Positions 1 to 6,693 of a DNA stretch of 7,513 nt are shown here, one piece after another. A model generated the notes under the pieces. It did not search any database, was not told the origin of the DNA, and saw only the letters and a list, made by a program, of their open reading frames with translations. This DNA comes from Bacteroidales bacterium (GTDB taxonomy: Bacteria; Bacteroidota; Bacteroidia; Bacteroidales; WCHB1-69). A program made the translations under genes and the position numbers. How positions within the stretch are numbered: position 1 is the first letter of the stretch; every line of letters starts with the position of its first letter. The stretch covers positions 1 to 7,513 of the forward strand of contig JAISRU010000238.1 of the NCBI GenBank assembly GCA_031273515.1, in the 5' to 3' direction.

Positions 1-2
1 GT

Positions 3-833
3 CCAAATGCGGATTATTATCTTTGGAATACGGGAGATACCACCGAAACAATTCTTGTTTCAACTTCAGGGGTCTATTGGGTAAAAGTCAGCAATGCGGT
101 ATGTTCGACGAGGGATACGACTGTTGTCATTCAGGGCGATATTCCTGTTTTGAATATGGAGGATACGGTGTATATCTGCAATTCATCGGTAACGCTGAAT
201 GCTGCTATCACTAATGTGGATACTTATCTTTGGAATACGGGAGATACTACCGAAACGATTCTTGTTTCAATCTCAGGAATATACTGGGTGGAAGTCAGCA
301 ATGCGCAATGTAGTGCAAGAGATACGGTAGTTGTCATTCAGGAAAAAATTCCCGAATTTCAGATTAGGTCTACCGGCGATCTCTGTACAGATGAGCCAAT
401 GGAGTTATCCGTATCTGTCGAGAATGCCCGTTATCTCTGGAGTACGGAAGATACGACTGTCAAGATAAGTATTTCTTCGGAAGGGACATACAGCGTATCT
501 GTTCTGTTTGCGAACGGATGCGAGGCAAGTGGTTCCATTAAGATAGTCTGTCCGTGTTATTTGTGGTTACCCAACACGTTCACTCCCAATGGCGACAATA
601 TCAATGACGTCTTTATTCCTGTAATGTCTTCAGACGCACATATTTTCCGCATGTACATCTACGACCGCTGGGGTAGTCTGATTTTCAAGACAGAAACGTT
701 ATCCGCATGGGACGGCTCTGTAAATGGAGAAGTAGCAACTACAGGCGTTTATCATTGTATTGTTGTATATTCCTGTTCAAACAGTCCGGATATGGTATTC
801 ACTCAGAAAGGGAGAGTAACTCTGGTAAGGTAA
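3..833 (+). CDS. Secreted repeat protein with type B (CHU_C-like) T9SS C-terminal sorting domain, 3' part
   Basis: The reading frame is open from the window edge to TAA at 831-833, giving 276 residues of the C-terminus; the start lies upstream, and the ATG at 150 is internal to a repeat. Visible residues 1 to about 185 are beta-rich units, each marked by LWNTGDTT or LWSTEDTT and then a (G)xYxVxV strand, like Ig/PKD folds of surface adhesins. Residues 187-276 match the gliding-motility-associated C-terminal domain: PNTFTPNGDNINDVF, IYDRWGSLIF, WDG, GVYHC and a final GRVTLVR. In Bacteroidota this domain directs export through the type IX secretion system and attachment to or release from the cell surface. 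The repeats suggest binding or structural spacing; the ligand is unknown. The next gene is convergent, so this is the end of its transcription unit. Confidence 0.9.
   Translation, partial: PNADYYLWNTGDTTETILVSTSGVYWVKVSNAVCSTRDTTVVIQGDIPVLNMEDTVYICNSSVTLNAAITNVDTYLWNTGDTTETILVSISGIYWVEVSNAQCSARDTVVVIQEKIPEFQIRSTGDLCTDEPMELSVSVENARYLWSTEDTTVKISISSEGTYSVSVLFANGCEASGSIKIVCPCYLWLPNTFTPNGDNINDVFIPVMSSDAHIFRMYIYDRWGSLIFKTETLSAWDGSVNGEVATTGVYHCIVVYSCSNSPDMVFTQKGRVTLVR
9..557 (+). repeat. Tandem 207-nt (69-codon) repeat units inside the secreted protein gene
   Basis: The tryptophan codon of the LW(N/S)T motif occurs at 24, 231 and 438, so the period is exactly 207 nt twice. Units 1 and 2 stay similar at DNA level, sharing TGGAATACGGGAGATAC, ATTCTTGTTTCAA, GTCAGCAATGCG and GTTGTCATTCAGG at matching offsets. 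Unit 3 keeps the spacing and motif order but has diverged. The first unit starts before the window. Such arrays usually arise by in-gene duplication and can change copy number. Confidence 0.85.
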
Positions 834-1049
834 ACCTTATTCTAATTGAGAATTGAGAATTAGGCTTACGTAAGAGTATGGATTGTCCTTCGGGCTTTCT
901 CCTTCTTGCTCGACAGAGGCAAACTTGTTTGCCTCTGTCGAGCTTCGTGCGTCGATTGCCACATTGCTCGTACCTCACAATTCGCAATGACGGGAGCGTT
1001 GTTTGCATCCGCAGGTAATCATGTTAATCATTTAATCAGACAAATCAGA
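834..1049. repeat. Intergenic repeat copy 1, filling the convergent spacer
   Basis: This spacer between convergent genes holds two AATTGAG heptads plus AATT at 844-861, a CTTACGTAAG palindrome at 865-874, and a core at 881-1015. The core contains GATTGTCC, CTTTCTCCTTCTTGCTCG and CGCAATGACGGG in the same order as the block at 6497-6607. The last part, 1016-1049, has TAATCA-rich sequence that resembles, inverted, the stretch near 6431-6460, and it ends directly at the stop codon of the PstS gene. I see no credible gene here. Confidence 0.7.
908..943. terminator. Perfect 17-bp inverted repeat, possible bidirectional terminator
   Basis: GCTCGACAGAGGCAAAC at 908-924 is the exact reverse complement of 927-943, with only TT between, so RNA from either strand could form a very stable hairpin. 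It lies 75 nt past the stop of the left gene and about 107 nt past that of the right gene. Neither side has a U-tract, so a classical intrinsic terminator is not shown; it may instead be the palindromic part of the dispersed repeat. Confidence 0.35.
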
Positions 1050-2024
1050 TCAATTGGGATTGATGCCTAATTTCTTGAGTGAATTTTGCAGTTTCTCCGG
1101 ACTAATAGCAATATATCCTACAGGGACATTCAATTCCTGTCCTTTGGTGAGGATGTATTCCAAAAAAGCCAAGACTTCTTTTTTTTCCGGTTTACCTTTC
1201 GACACCAAATAAAGCTCTCTTGCCGGAGGAGACGGATATTTTCCGTTCGCTATGGCTTCTATCACCTTATCTTTTGTGTCGTAGAATGCTTCTTCCTGAT
1301 CAATTTTTCCGTTTTCGTTGACGTCGATGGGAAAAATAACCAAATCCTGATTAGGTTTTCGTGTTTTTTCATCGTATGCATAACCAAGATTGTTGAACCC
1401 TGTTCCCAAGACGTCTTTTTGTACCGCCATTGCCAATCCGGGGTCTCCAAAGACTGCCGTTCCTGTCAAGTCTTCCTGTTTTCCTTCCATCCATGCAGCG
1501 AATGTTTCTGCCGCACCACAGGCGTCCGAACGGGTGTATACATGTGCCGAAGTATTACCCTGTCTTCCTAAAAAGAATTCCCATGTCAGATTTTTTTCGT
1601 TCATCCACAACTCTTTTGCCATTTGTCGGGTTAATCCTTTTTGCAATAACTCGTTCAACAAGGGATTGTTGGCATTCAACGTCGGAACAACTGCGTCAAT
1701 AGCTACTCCTATTGGGAAAGCTCCTTTTTCTATTTCCGAAGCGTGTACTTCTCTGGAAACCATTCCAAAATCCACCATACCCGACAAGGCGTCCGTCATT
1801 CCTTTTCCTGCGCCTCCTGCCGATATGTCAATTCTTACCCCCGGATTATCACGTTTAAATTCATCCGCCCATTTAACCATCAGCGGATACAAGGCAAAAG
1901 CTCCTGAAATTGAAATTTCACCTTTGAGTCCGTTGTCTTTTTCGTCTGTTTTGTTTGAACTTCCGCAACCTAATATTGTTGTCAAAAGTATAAATGTCAA
2001 TGTATAAGATACTGTTTTTTTCAT
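1050..2024 (-). CDS. pstS: PstS-family phosphate-type ABC transporter substrate-binding lipoprotein
   Basis: The 324-residue protein starts MKKTVSYTLTFILL and has a lipobox ILGC with Cys20, so it should be a lipoprotein that captures its ligand outside the inner membrane for an ABC importer. Residues 36-90 hold the N-lobe pattern ISGAFALYPLMVKWADEF, then SAGGAGKGMTDALSGMVDFG, as in PstS-like periplasmic binding proteins. The hinge region has YTRSDACGAAETF (163-175) where the classical proteins have R-x3-SGT, so phosphate as ligand is likely from family but not proven. D234 to E245 forms a textbook EF-hand loop (DVNENGKIDQEE), which I recall as usual in Bacteroidota members of this family. No pstC, pstA or pstB is adjacent: the gene has its own promoter and is followed by a convergent gene. 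Confidence 0.85.
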   Translation of the reverse strand: MKKTVSYTLTFILLTTILGCGSSNKTDEKDNGLKGEISISGAFALYPLMVKWADEFKRDNPGVRIDISAGGAGKGMTDALSGMVDFGMVSREVHASEIEKGAFPIGVAIDAVVPTLNANNPLLNELLQKGLTRQMAKELWMNEKNLTWEFFLGRQGNTSAHVYTRSDACGAAETFAAWMEGKQEDLTGTAVFGDPGLAMAVQKDVLGTGFNNLGYAYDEKTRKPNQDLVIFPIDVNENGKIDQEEAFYDTKDKVIEAIANGKYPSPPARELYLVSKGKPEKKEVLAFLEYILTKGQELNVPVGYIAISPEKLQNSLKKLGINPN

Positions 2025-2098
2025 CTCTACCTACTTATTTATTTTTTATGATTTGTGAAAGCATCCCCTAAAACGATTTCACCTGAATTATTTGTTTG

Positions 2099-2106
2099 CA
2101 AAAGTA
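2099..2106 (-). promoter_or_regulatory. Bacteroidetes-type -7 promoter element for the PstS gene
   Basis: Read on the minus strand this is TACTTTTG, an exact match to the Bacteroidetes -7 consensus TAnnTTTG, embedded in TGTACTTTTGCA. It predicts a start of transcription near 2090 and a leader of roughly 65 nt before the ATG at 2024. No TTTG is found at the normal -33 spacing; that place is taken by the AATTGAGAATT repeat unit. Confidence 0.6.
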
Positions 2107-2114
2107 CACAAAAT

Positions 2115-2194
2115 AATTGAGAATTGCCTGCGGACGCAAATACTCACGTCGTCATTGCGGGCTTGTTCACTTGTCCACTTGTTTACTCGTCCAC
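2115..2194 (+). repeat. Intergenic repeat copy 2, short and in the opposite orientation, with tandem octamers
   Basis: This copy holds one AATTGAG heptad plus AATT (2115-2125), then CCTGCGGACGCAAAT and GTCATTGCGG (2127-2160). Segment 2127-2160 matches the reverse complement of copy 1 near 982-1015, with 24 nt from CCTGCGG to GTCATTGCG in both. It is followed by four abutting octamers at 2163-2194: TTGTTCAC, TTGTCCAC, TTGTTTAC and TCGTCCAC. The remaining 2195-2223 before the next stop codon shows nothing recognisable. Confidence 0.65.
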
Positions 2195-2223
2195 TAATAG
2201 ATCACAATTCAAGACAATCTTTA

Positions 2224-4137
2224 TCAGCGAGAGGATGAAAATATGCCGTCTTTCCAATATCCTTTGTAAACTTCCTTTCCTTCTTTATTATAATAAATGC
2301 CGTATCCATTGAACAGGTTATTTTCATAATGTCCAACATATTTGCCTCCATCCTGAAAAAGTTCATACCCTTCTCCTGTTTTTAGTCCATTTACAAGGTC
2401 GCCGTGGTAACCCCATTCGTCATTAAATTCCAAAAGATAAGTAGGATATTGTTTATTGGCTATATCCATTTTTCCATATTCCTGCAAGATTTTAAACTTT
2501 TCGGGATATTTTCTAACGGCAGGATACAGGGTTGCGTAGGCATGTTTATACCACGTATCTATGATTAAATGTGTGGCGTTATTTTCCCTTAGAAAAGACA
2601 TGACAGTATCGGGGTCAGCATATTGTGGGAAACCGTTTGCTTTTTTATACCCTGAAAACATATAAAAAATTTCCGGCTTCCGACAAATTACCCTTATCGA
2701 ATCGGGTAAATTATCCTTGCAAAACATGCAGGCTGTCAGGTATTGGTTCATTCTCATATCAGGCATTAGCGTCCATGATTGTACTTTTGCAACAGCCCGC
2801 AGTTCAGTCTGAGCAGTTATATGTCTGGGATACATAACGCAAGTACAGATAAACAATACAATGACTTGAGGAATAAAAGAGTTTCTTCTTTTTATATATT
2901 TGCAGATAACAGTAATAATATTGACTATCCCATTAAAGAACAGGAAAATAAAGAATGGAATAATGGGGGTTAGATATCTACTTCCCTGGAATTGTTCAGG
3001 ATAAAAAATCAGAACAAGCATGGTGGCGCCTACGTAAAGAAAGATTATCCAGAATGTTTGCTTATTTAAGAAAAATAATCCGAAAATAAAAACGACAATC
3101 ATCAATAGACCTGCTATCCAATCTCCGGTAGTTTTTGTTTCATCGCTATTGTACCTTGTTGCGAACAAAGTTTCAGGAACATATCGTGTGATATTTTCGC
3201 TCACATTGGTTGTAATACGGGTTTTCCAGTCGTCATAAGTGGACATCGTTTGACCATCCTGTTTCATTAAAAACATAGCCTTGTAAGAAGATCCTGCTTG
3301 TCCGGCATTGGCTTGACGAACGCTCCATGATGCGTGTGCCGTTAAAAATGAAGCGCCAATGAGCAAGCAAATAATAATTCGTTGCAGCAGCAGATTTTGG
3401 GTAGTTGATTGAATTTTATCTGTTGTCTTTTTCTTTTCTTTAAGCCAATGGAAAAAACTTTGTATTGTTAAAATACCATACCATAAACCGAGCGTCAATA
3501 TCAGTGAAATGCCCATTGTTCTGACAAAATAGATACAGGCAATATTCAACATCAATAAAACCAGCAGGACAATAAATTTCCATCCTCCCTTCTTTTTAAA
3601 TAATTTTTCGTTTAGAATAATAGCTAAATGTATTGCGGTGAGTGATATAAAGAGAAACAAGATTTCGCTCATCATCATGGTTGCAAAAGACAATATACCT
3701 GCCTGAATAGCCGTAAATAACGCCGTGCAAAAAGCGACAAGCGTATTTTTGGCTATTTTCTTGACAAGCCAAAACAGCAGTAATATTGACAGCCAAAGTA
3801 ATACGCCGTTGACAATTTTCACAAAGACGATATTATCCGGAGCTATTTTCTGCAGAACAGCAATAAACATCGAATAACCGGGGGGAAAATGAGTTTGCGG
3901 CGTTTCTTCAAAAGACATGACAGAGGTATAACCTTTTCCTTCGGCAATAGCTTTTCCACAGGTGAAATAATAGATATTATCGCCGTTTAAATTCAATTTT
4001 TTGTCAAATATGGCAGCATAATTAGAGAAATAAACAATACTGACAATTGACAATAAAATGATTGTCGTTATTTTATGATTAATGAATCTTACGACTTTTT
4101 CATTCGGATTTTCTTTTTTTTTGTTATTTTTTTTCAT
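2224..4137 (-). CDS. GT-C-type membrane glycosyltransferase with C-terminal MORN repeats
   Basis: The 637-residue protein has a basic N-terminus and about ten hydrophobic segments between residues 22 and 436. After the first segment comes [20 protein letters not shown] (51-70), matching the acidic first-loop motif of GT-C enzymes of the GT39/ArnT/PMT type, then HFPPGYSMF (83-91); [11 protein letters not shown] at 385-395 is also typical. These enzymes transfer sugars from polyprenyl-phosphate donors at the outer face of the inner membrane. Residues 440-570 form a soluble domain, probably extracytoplasmic. Residues 577-633 hold two MORN-like repeats ([15 protein letters not shown] and [17 protein letters not shown]) and a partial third ([10 protein letters not shown]), which is unusual. 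The acceptor and sugar are unknown. It is the last gene of the operon and its start overlaps the upstream gene by 14 nt. Confidence 0.82.
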   Translation of the reverse strand: MKKNNKKKENPNEKVVRFINHKITTIILLSIVSIVYFSNYAAIFDKKLNLNGDNIYYFTCGKAIAEGKGYTSVMSFEETPQTHFPPGYSMFIAVLQKIAPDNIVFVKIVNGVLLWLSILLLFWLVKKIAKNTLVAFCTALFTAIQAGILSFATMMMSEILFLFISLTAIHLAIILNEKLFKKKGGWKFIVLLVLLMLNIACIYFVRTMGISLILTLGLWYGILTIQSFFHWLKEKKKTTDKIQSTTQNLLLQRIIICLLIGASFLTAHASWSVRQANAGQAGSSYKAMFLMKQDGQTMSTYDDWKTRITTNVSENITRYVPETLFATRYNSDETKTTGDWIAGLLMIVVFIFGLFFLNKQTFWIIFLYVGATMLVLIFYPEQFQGSRYLTPIIPFFIFLFFNGIVNIITVICKYIKRRNSFIPQVIVLFICTCVMYPRHITAQTELRAVAKVQSWTLMPDMRMNQYLTACMFCKDNLPDSIRVICRKPEIFYMFSGYKKANGFPQYADPDTVMSFLRENNATHLIIDTWYKHAYATLYPAVRKYPEKFKILQEYGKMDIANKQYPTYLLEFNDEWGYHGDLVNGLKTGEGYELFQDGGKYVGHYENNLFNGYGIYYNKEGKEVYKGYWKDGIFSSSR

Positions 4138-5683
4138 GATATTCTCCTTCTATATTTATGTTCCATATATTTTTTTTGTCATTAATTTCTCCGTTGAGAT
4201 GTTTCACAGCTTCCATGGCGGTGAGCATGGAATGGTCTTGATTATTGTAACGATGTTGTCCATTGCGACCAATACAATACAGGTTTTCAATACCATTGAG
4301 ATATGTAATTACTTGGTCTAATTCGTAATAGGTTCCATAATAAGCAGGGTAGGCTTTTTTGATTTTCACCCGAACAGCATCCTGTACATCTTCCTTTTTG
4401 ATAACATGTATCCTATCCAATTCATTGATTGCCATTTTAATGAAATCGTCGTCATTCATAGTCCAAAGTTCGTCGCCTTCTGTACAAAAGTACTCCAATC
4501 CAATCCAGACTTTGTTCTTAAAATCACTGACCATATAGGGCGACCAATTATTGAATATTTGCAGACGTCCTATTTTTACATCTGCTTCCTGTATGTAAAT
4601 CCAGGTGTCCGGCACAATATTGTTCCATGTTTTGATTTTCGTTTTATTTTCAATTTGCAGTTTGTCAACCAACAGTCCGACTGTGATAAAATCCCTGTAA
4701 GGCAAAGATTGTGTTATTCTTTTTATTTCCTCATTGGGTTCTTCGCCGTGAATAGCTGCAACTAAATCCTTTACAGGCATTGAGGAAAAAAGATAATCAC
4801 AAGGGATCAATGATTTTTCACCATTTTTCGAGATGGTTACAGATACTATTTTGTGGTCTTTGATTTCTATTTTTTCAATACAACTGTTTTTTTCTACAGT
4901 TCCACCTTTTGTCTGAATATCTTCTGCTACCGTTTCCCACAGTTGCCCGGGTCCATATTTTGGATAGATAAATTGTTCGATAAGAGATGTTTCCGTTTCC
5001 TTTTGCGCTATAGAGGACGACTTTTTGAATACATTTACAATCAAACTTAAAAGCGACAGACCTTTTACTCGTTGCGACCCCCAATCAGCGCCTAATTTTG
5101 AAGGATGAATGCCCCAAACTTTTTCGGTATAATTCTCAAAAAACATTTTGTAGAGTGGTTTTCCAAAGCGATTGATATAAAAATCTTCCAAAGACTTTTC
5201 TTTTCGTTTGAAGATACTCGCCCATATATAGCCGAAACCTGCTTTAAATGTTTTCCACAAGCCCATATTGCTAAAAGTTTCAAAACGAAGGGATATGGGA
5301 TAATCAAAGAATTTTCGAAGATAAAAAATACGCGAAACTCTTTGTCGGATCAACATGACACGATCAATCTTTTCCGGATCATGATCATTATTTTGCTCAA
5401 AATCTTTTTGTCTGTCGAGCAAAATATCATCAATGGCGGGAGCGCTTTGCAGAGGCATAATGTCGTTCCACCATTTCATTACGTCATCATTTTTCGAGAA
5501 GAAACGATGTCCTCCGATGTCCATTCTATTGCCTTTGTAGTTTACCGTTTGCGAAATTCCGCCGATAGCATTGCTCGCCTCGAAAACGGTAACCGAATCT
5601 GCCTGATGCAAATTGTCGTTAAGAATTTGGTACGCAGCAGTCAAGCCCGCCGGACCGGCTCCTGCTATAATAATTTTACTCAT
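4124..5683 (-). CDS. NAD(P)/FAD-dependent oxidoreductase related to UDP-galactopyranose mutase
   Basis: The 519-residue protein begins with a Rossmann dinucleotide fold: GAGPAG at 8-13, an acidic end of strand two at E35 (VTVFEAS) and GGISQTV at 41-47, followed by [10 protein letters not shown] (55-64). A C-terminal FAD contact motif, [19 protein letters not shown], lies at 472-490, and IEGEYHE closes the protein. Together these match a family of amine-oxidase-fold flavoproteins related to UDP-galactopyranose mutase and common in surface-polysaccharide gene clusters. The exact reaction is not established; a sugar-nucleotide or lipid-sugar substrate is inferred from the neighbours. Compared with my recollection of the family, about 25 extra charged residues lie around 83-110. 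Its ATG overlaps the end of the upstream gene by 8 nt (ATGAGTAA), indicating translational coupling. Confidence 0.85.
   Translation of the reverse strand: MSKIIIAGAGPAGLTAAYQILNDNLHQADSVTVFEASNAIGGISQTVNYKGNRMDIGGHRFFSKNDDVMKWWNDIMPLQSAPAIDDILLDRQKDFEQNNDHDPEKIDRVMLIRQRVSRIFYLRKFFDYPISLRFETFSNMGLWKTFKAGFGYIWASIFKRKEKSLEDFYINRFGKPLYKMFFENYTEKVWGIHPSKLGADWGSQRVKGLSLLSLIVNVFKKSSSIAQKETETSLIEQFIYPKYGPGQLWETVAEDIQTKGGTVEKNSCIEKIEIKDHKIVSVTISKNGEKSLIPCDYLFSSMPVKDLVAAIHGEEPNEEIKRITQSLPYRDFITVGLLVDKLQIENKTKIKTWNNIVPDTWIYIQEADVKIGRLQIFNNWSPYMVSDFKNKVWIGLEYFCTEGDELWTMNDDDFIKMAINELDRIHVIKKEDVQDAVRVKIKKAYPAYYGTYYELDQVITYLNGIENLYCIGRNGQHRYNNQDHSMLTAMEAVKHLNGEINDKKNIWNINIEGEYHEKK
4144..4149 (-). promoter_or_regulatory. 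Shine-Dalgarno-like AAGGAG before the GT-C gene
   Basis: On the minus strand AAGGAG lies six nt before the ATG at 4137, inside the last codons of the oxidoreductase gene. This supports the chosen start. Bacteroidota often lack such sites, so it may allow reinitiation by ribosomes ending the upstream gene; its use is inferred. Confidence 0.45.
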
Positions 5684-6131
5684 TCTTTTTATTATTAAAC
5701 AAAAAATATTTCCTTGCCAAAAAATTCCATAAATAACTTACCATAGCCGCAAGAACCTTCGATAATAAGTAGAAAATTCCGTAGCCATGTGTGAATATCC
5801 ATAACGCTAAATCATTAATACCAAGTCCGATAATCCCAATGATAGCAAACAGCACAAATTCCAATTTTCTATTCTTTACATTAGAATTGTTGAAAACCCA
5901 TAGAACACTGATAAAATAATTAACCAACAGTCCTAACGTGAAAGAAATAGTGTTGGAAATGATATAATGAAAATGGCAAACTTCTGTAAATAGAGCCAAT
6001 GCAGCAAAATCTACCAGAAACGCCAAGCCTCCAACAAAAAAGTAACGAAAAAACTGCACGAAAAAATTATTTGTTTTTTCAATGAAAATCTTGTGCAACC
6101 ACTTATGTTTGCTATTTGTATATTTTGTCAT
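5676..6131 (-). CDS. GtrA-family four-helix membrane protein
   Basis: This 151-residue protein has four hydrophobic segments at about 28-50, 57-79, 91-113 and 118-139, the size and topology of the GtrA family. Motifs seen are [16 protein letters not shown] (27-42), [10 protein letters not shown] (71-80) and the closing [10 protein letters not shown] (136-145). GtrA proteins are thought to flip or otherwise handle undecaprenyl-phosphate-linked sugars, as in O-antigen glucosylation, or to assist arabinan synthesis. It is the first gene of the overlapping three-gene unit, which places sugar-lipid handling together with a flavoenzyme and a GT-C transferase. The start at 6131 gives a short basic N-terminus before the first helix; no clear Shine-Dalgarno site precedes it. 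Confidence 0.88.
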   Translation of the reverse strand: MTKYTNSKHKWLHKIFIEKTNNFFVQFFRYFFVGGLAFLVDFAALALFTEVCHFHYIISNTISFTLGLLVNYFISVLWVFNNSNVKNRKLEFVLFAIIGIIGLGINDLALWIFTHGYGIFYLLSKVLAAMVSYLWNFLARKYFLFNNKKNE

Positions 6132-6174
6132 ACATTACCATTATTTGAATGAAAGAAGATATTGTAGAAAAACT

Positions 6175-6267
6175 TCATATAGCGCTATCATGTCCGCATA
6201 GTTCTCCCATTTGAAAGAGAATAAATACGCTTAGGTTAACGACCAGTATGTCAAATAAATTCCTCAT
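6175..6267 (-). CDS. Possible 30-residue leader ORF before the GtrA-family gene
   Basis: Within the otherwise empty leader of the operon, an ATG at 6267 opens 30 codons ending in TGA at 6175, with a hydrophobic stretch (LFDILVVNLSVFILF) followed by a polar tail containing one Cys. It lies 43 nt before the GtrA start and after the predicted promoter, so it would be on the same mRNA. No homolog is recognised and an ORF this short can arise by chance; it could be a leader peptide or a decayed gene end. Confidence 0.18.
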   Translation of the reverse strand: MRNLFDILVVNLSVFILFQMGELCGHDSAI

Positions 6268-6326
6268 CTTTATCCGTATTAAATATAAATTCTTTTACGT
6301 TATTTCTTCTAAAAACATTACGGATG

Positions 6327-6334
6327 CAAAGGTA
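6327..6334 (-). promoter_or_regulatory. Bacteroidetes-type -7 promoter element for the glycosylation operon
   Basis: On the minus strand the site reads TACCTTTG, an exact TAnnTTTG match, within TGTACCTTTGCA. It differs by a single base over 12 nt from the PstS promoter. It predicts a leader of about 190 nt before the ATG at 6131, with only a weak small ORF in it. No TTTG -33 box is seen at the expected distance; AATTGAA heptads occupy that place. Confidence 0.6.
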
Positions 6335-6343
6335 CAATAAAAT

Positions 6344-6693
6344 AATTGAAAATTGAAAATTGAAAATTACCATGCGGGTGATTATTGTCTTGTCCGTTGT
6401 CCTCGTTTTTGTCTTCCCATCTGTCTGAACTCTGATTTATAGGATTAACTGATGAACATGATTTTCTCTCTGTGTAACTTCTGCGGTTATTCTGCGGATT
6501 GTCCTGCGGACTTTCTCCTTCTTGCTCGGCATAGTCAGCAAGCTGCCTCTGTACTCACTCGCTGCGTCGGTTGCCACACTCCGCTTCGCTACGTTCGCAA
6601 TGACGGGTGAAAATTCCCCTCCTGCGGAGGGGGCAGGGGGTGGTTCCCTCGTCCGTATGGCAATTCTCAATTTTCAATTCTCAATTTTCAATT
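6344..6693. repeat. Intergenic repeat copy 3: 350-bp block bracketed by inverted heptad arrays
   Basis: The left end (6344-6368) is three AATTGAA heptads plus AATT; the right end (6662-6693) is the inverted version, four heptads alternating AATTCTC and AATTTTC plus AATT, and its last bases overlap the prs stop codon. The core 6497-6607 shares its ends and several internal motifs with copy 1 in the same orientation, but the perfect palindrome of copy 1 is broken here. The 5' part (6370-6480) has degenerate TTGTCC units and a TGAACATGATT motif also resembling copy 1. The whole looks like a miniature non-coding element or a mosaic of several. No transposase is encoded. Confidence 0.65.
6616..6632 (-). 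terminator. GC-rich hairpin downstream of prs
   Basis: CCCCTCC at 6616-6622 pairs perfectly with GGAGGGG at 6626-6632 across a 3-nt loop. On the minus strand the stem is followed by AATTTTC, a weak T-run, about 60 nt beyond the prs stop, which fits a modest intrinsic terminator separating prs from the downstream operon. The flanking G/C-rich sequence belongs to the repeat block, so its role as terminator is uncertain. Confidence 0.35.

Noticed and set aside
799..1008. 69-codon ORF on the minus strand across the convergent spacer
   Set aside because: It covers the repeat core and palindrome and runs into the end of the T9SS gene on the other strand; no domain, and explained by the repeat.
1390..2007. 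205-codon ORF opposite the PstS gene
   Set aside because: It is antisense to a clear lipoprotein gene with family motifs throughout, so its openness is a shadow of codon bias.
4124..5683. Assignment as protoporphyrinogen oxidase (HemY/HemG) or true UDP-galactopyranose mutase (glf)
   Set aside because: The fold is shared, but the GGHRFF and [14 protein letters not shown] motifs and the polysaccharide-type context fit a separate UGM-related family; a specific gene symbol would overstate it.
5105..5698. 197-codon ORF opposite the flavoenzyme gene
   Set aside because: It is antisense to a well-supported Rossmann-fold gene and shows no recognisable domain.
6437..6670. 77-codon ORF on the minus strand in the spacer after prs
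   Set aside because: It is wholly inside the repeat block and its sequence (EPPPAPSAGGEFS, VIANVAKRSVATDAA) is the translation of the dispersed repeat, not a protein family.
6344..6693. CRISPR array from short repeats
   Set aside because: The heptads are contiguous without unique spacers, and no cas gene is present.
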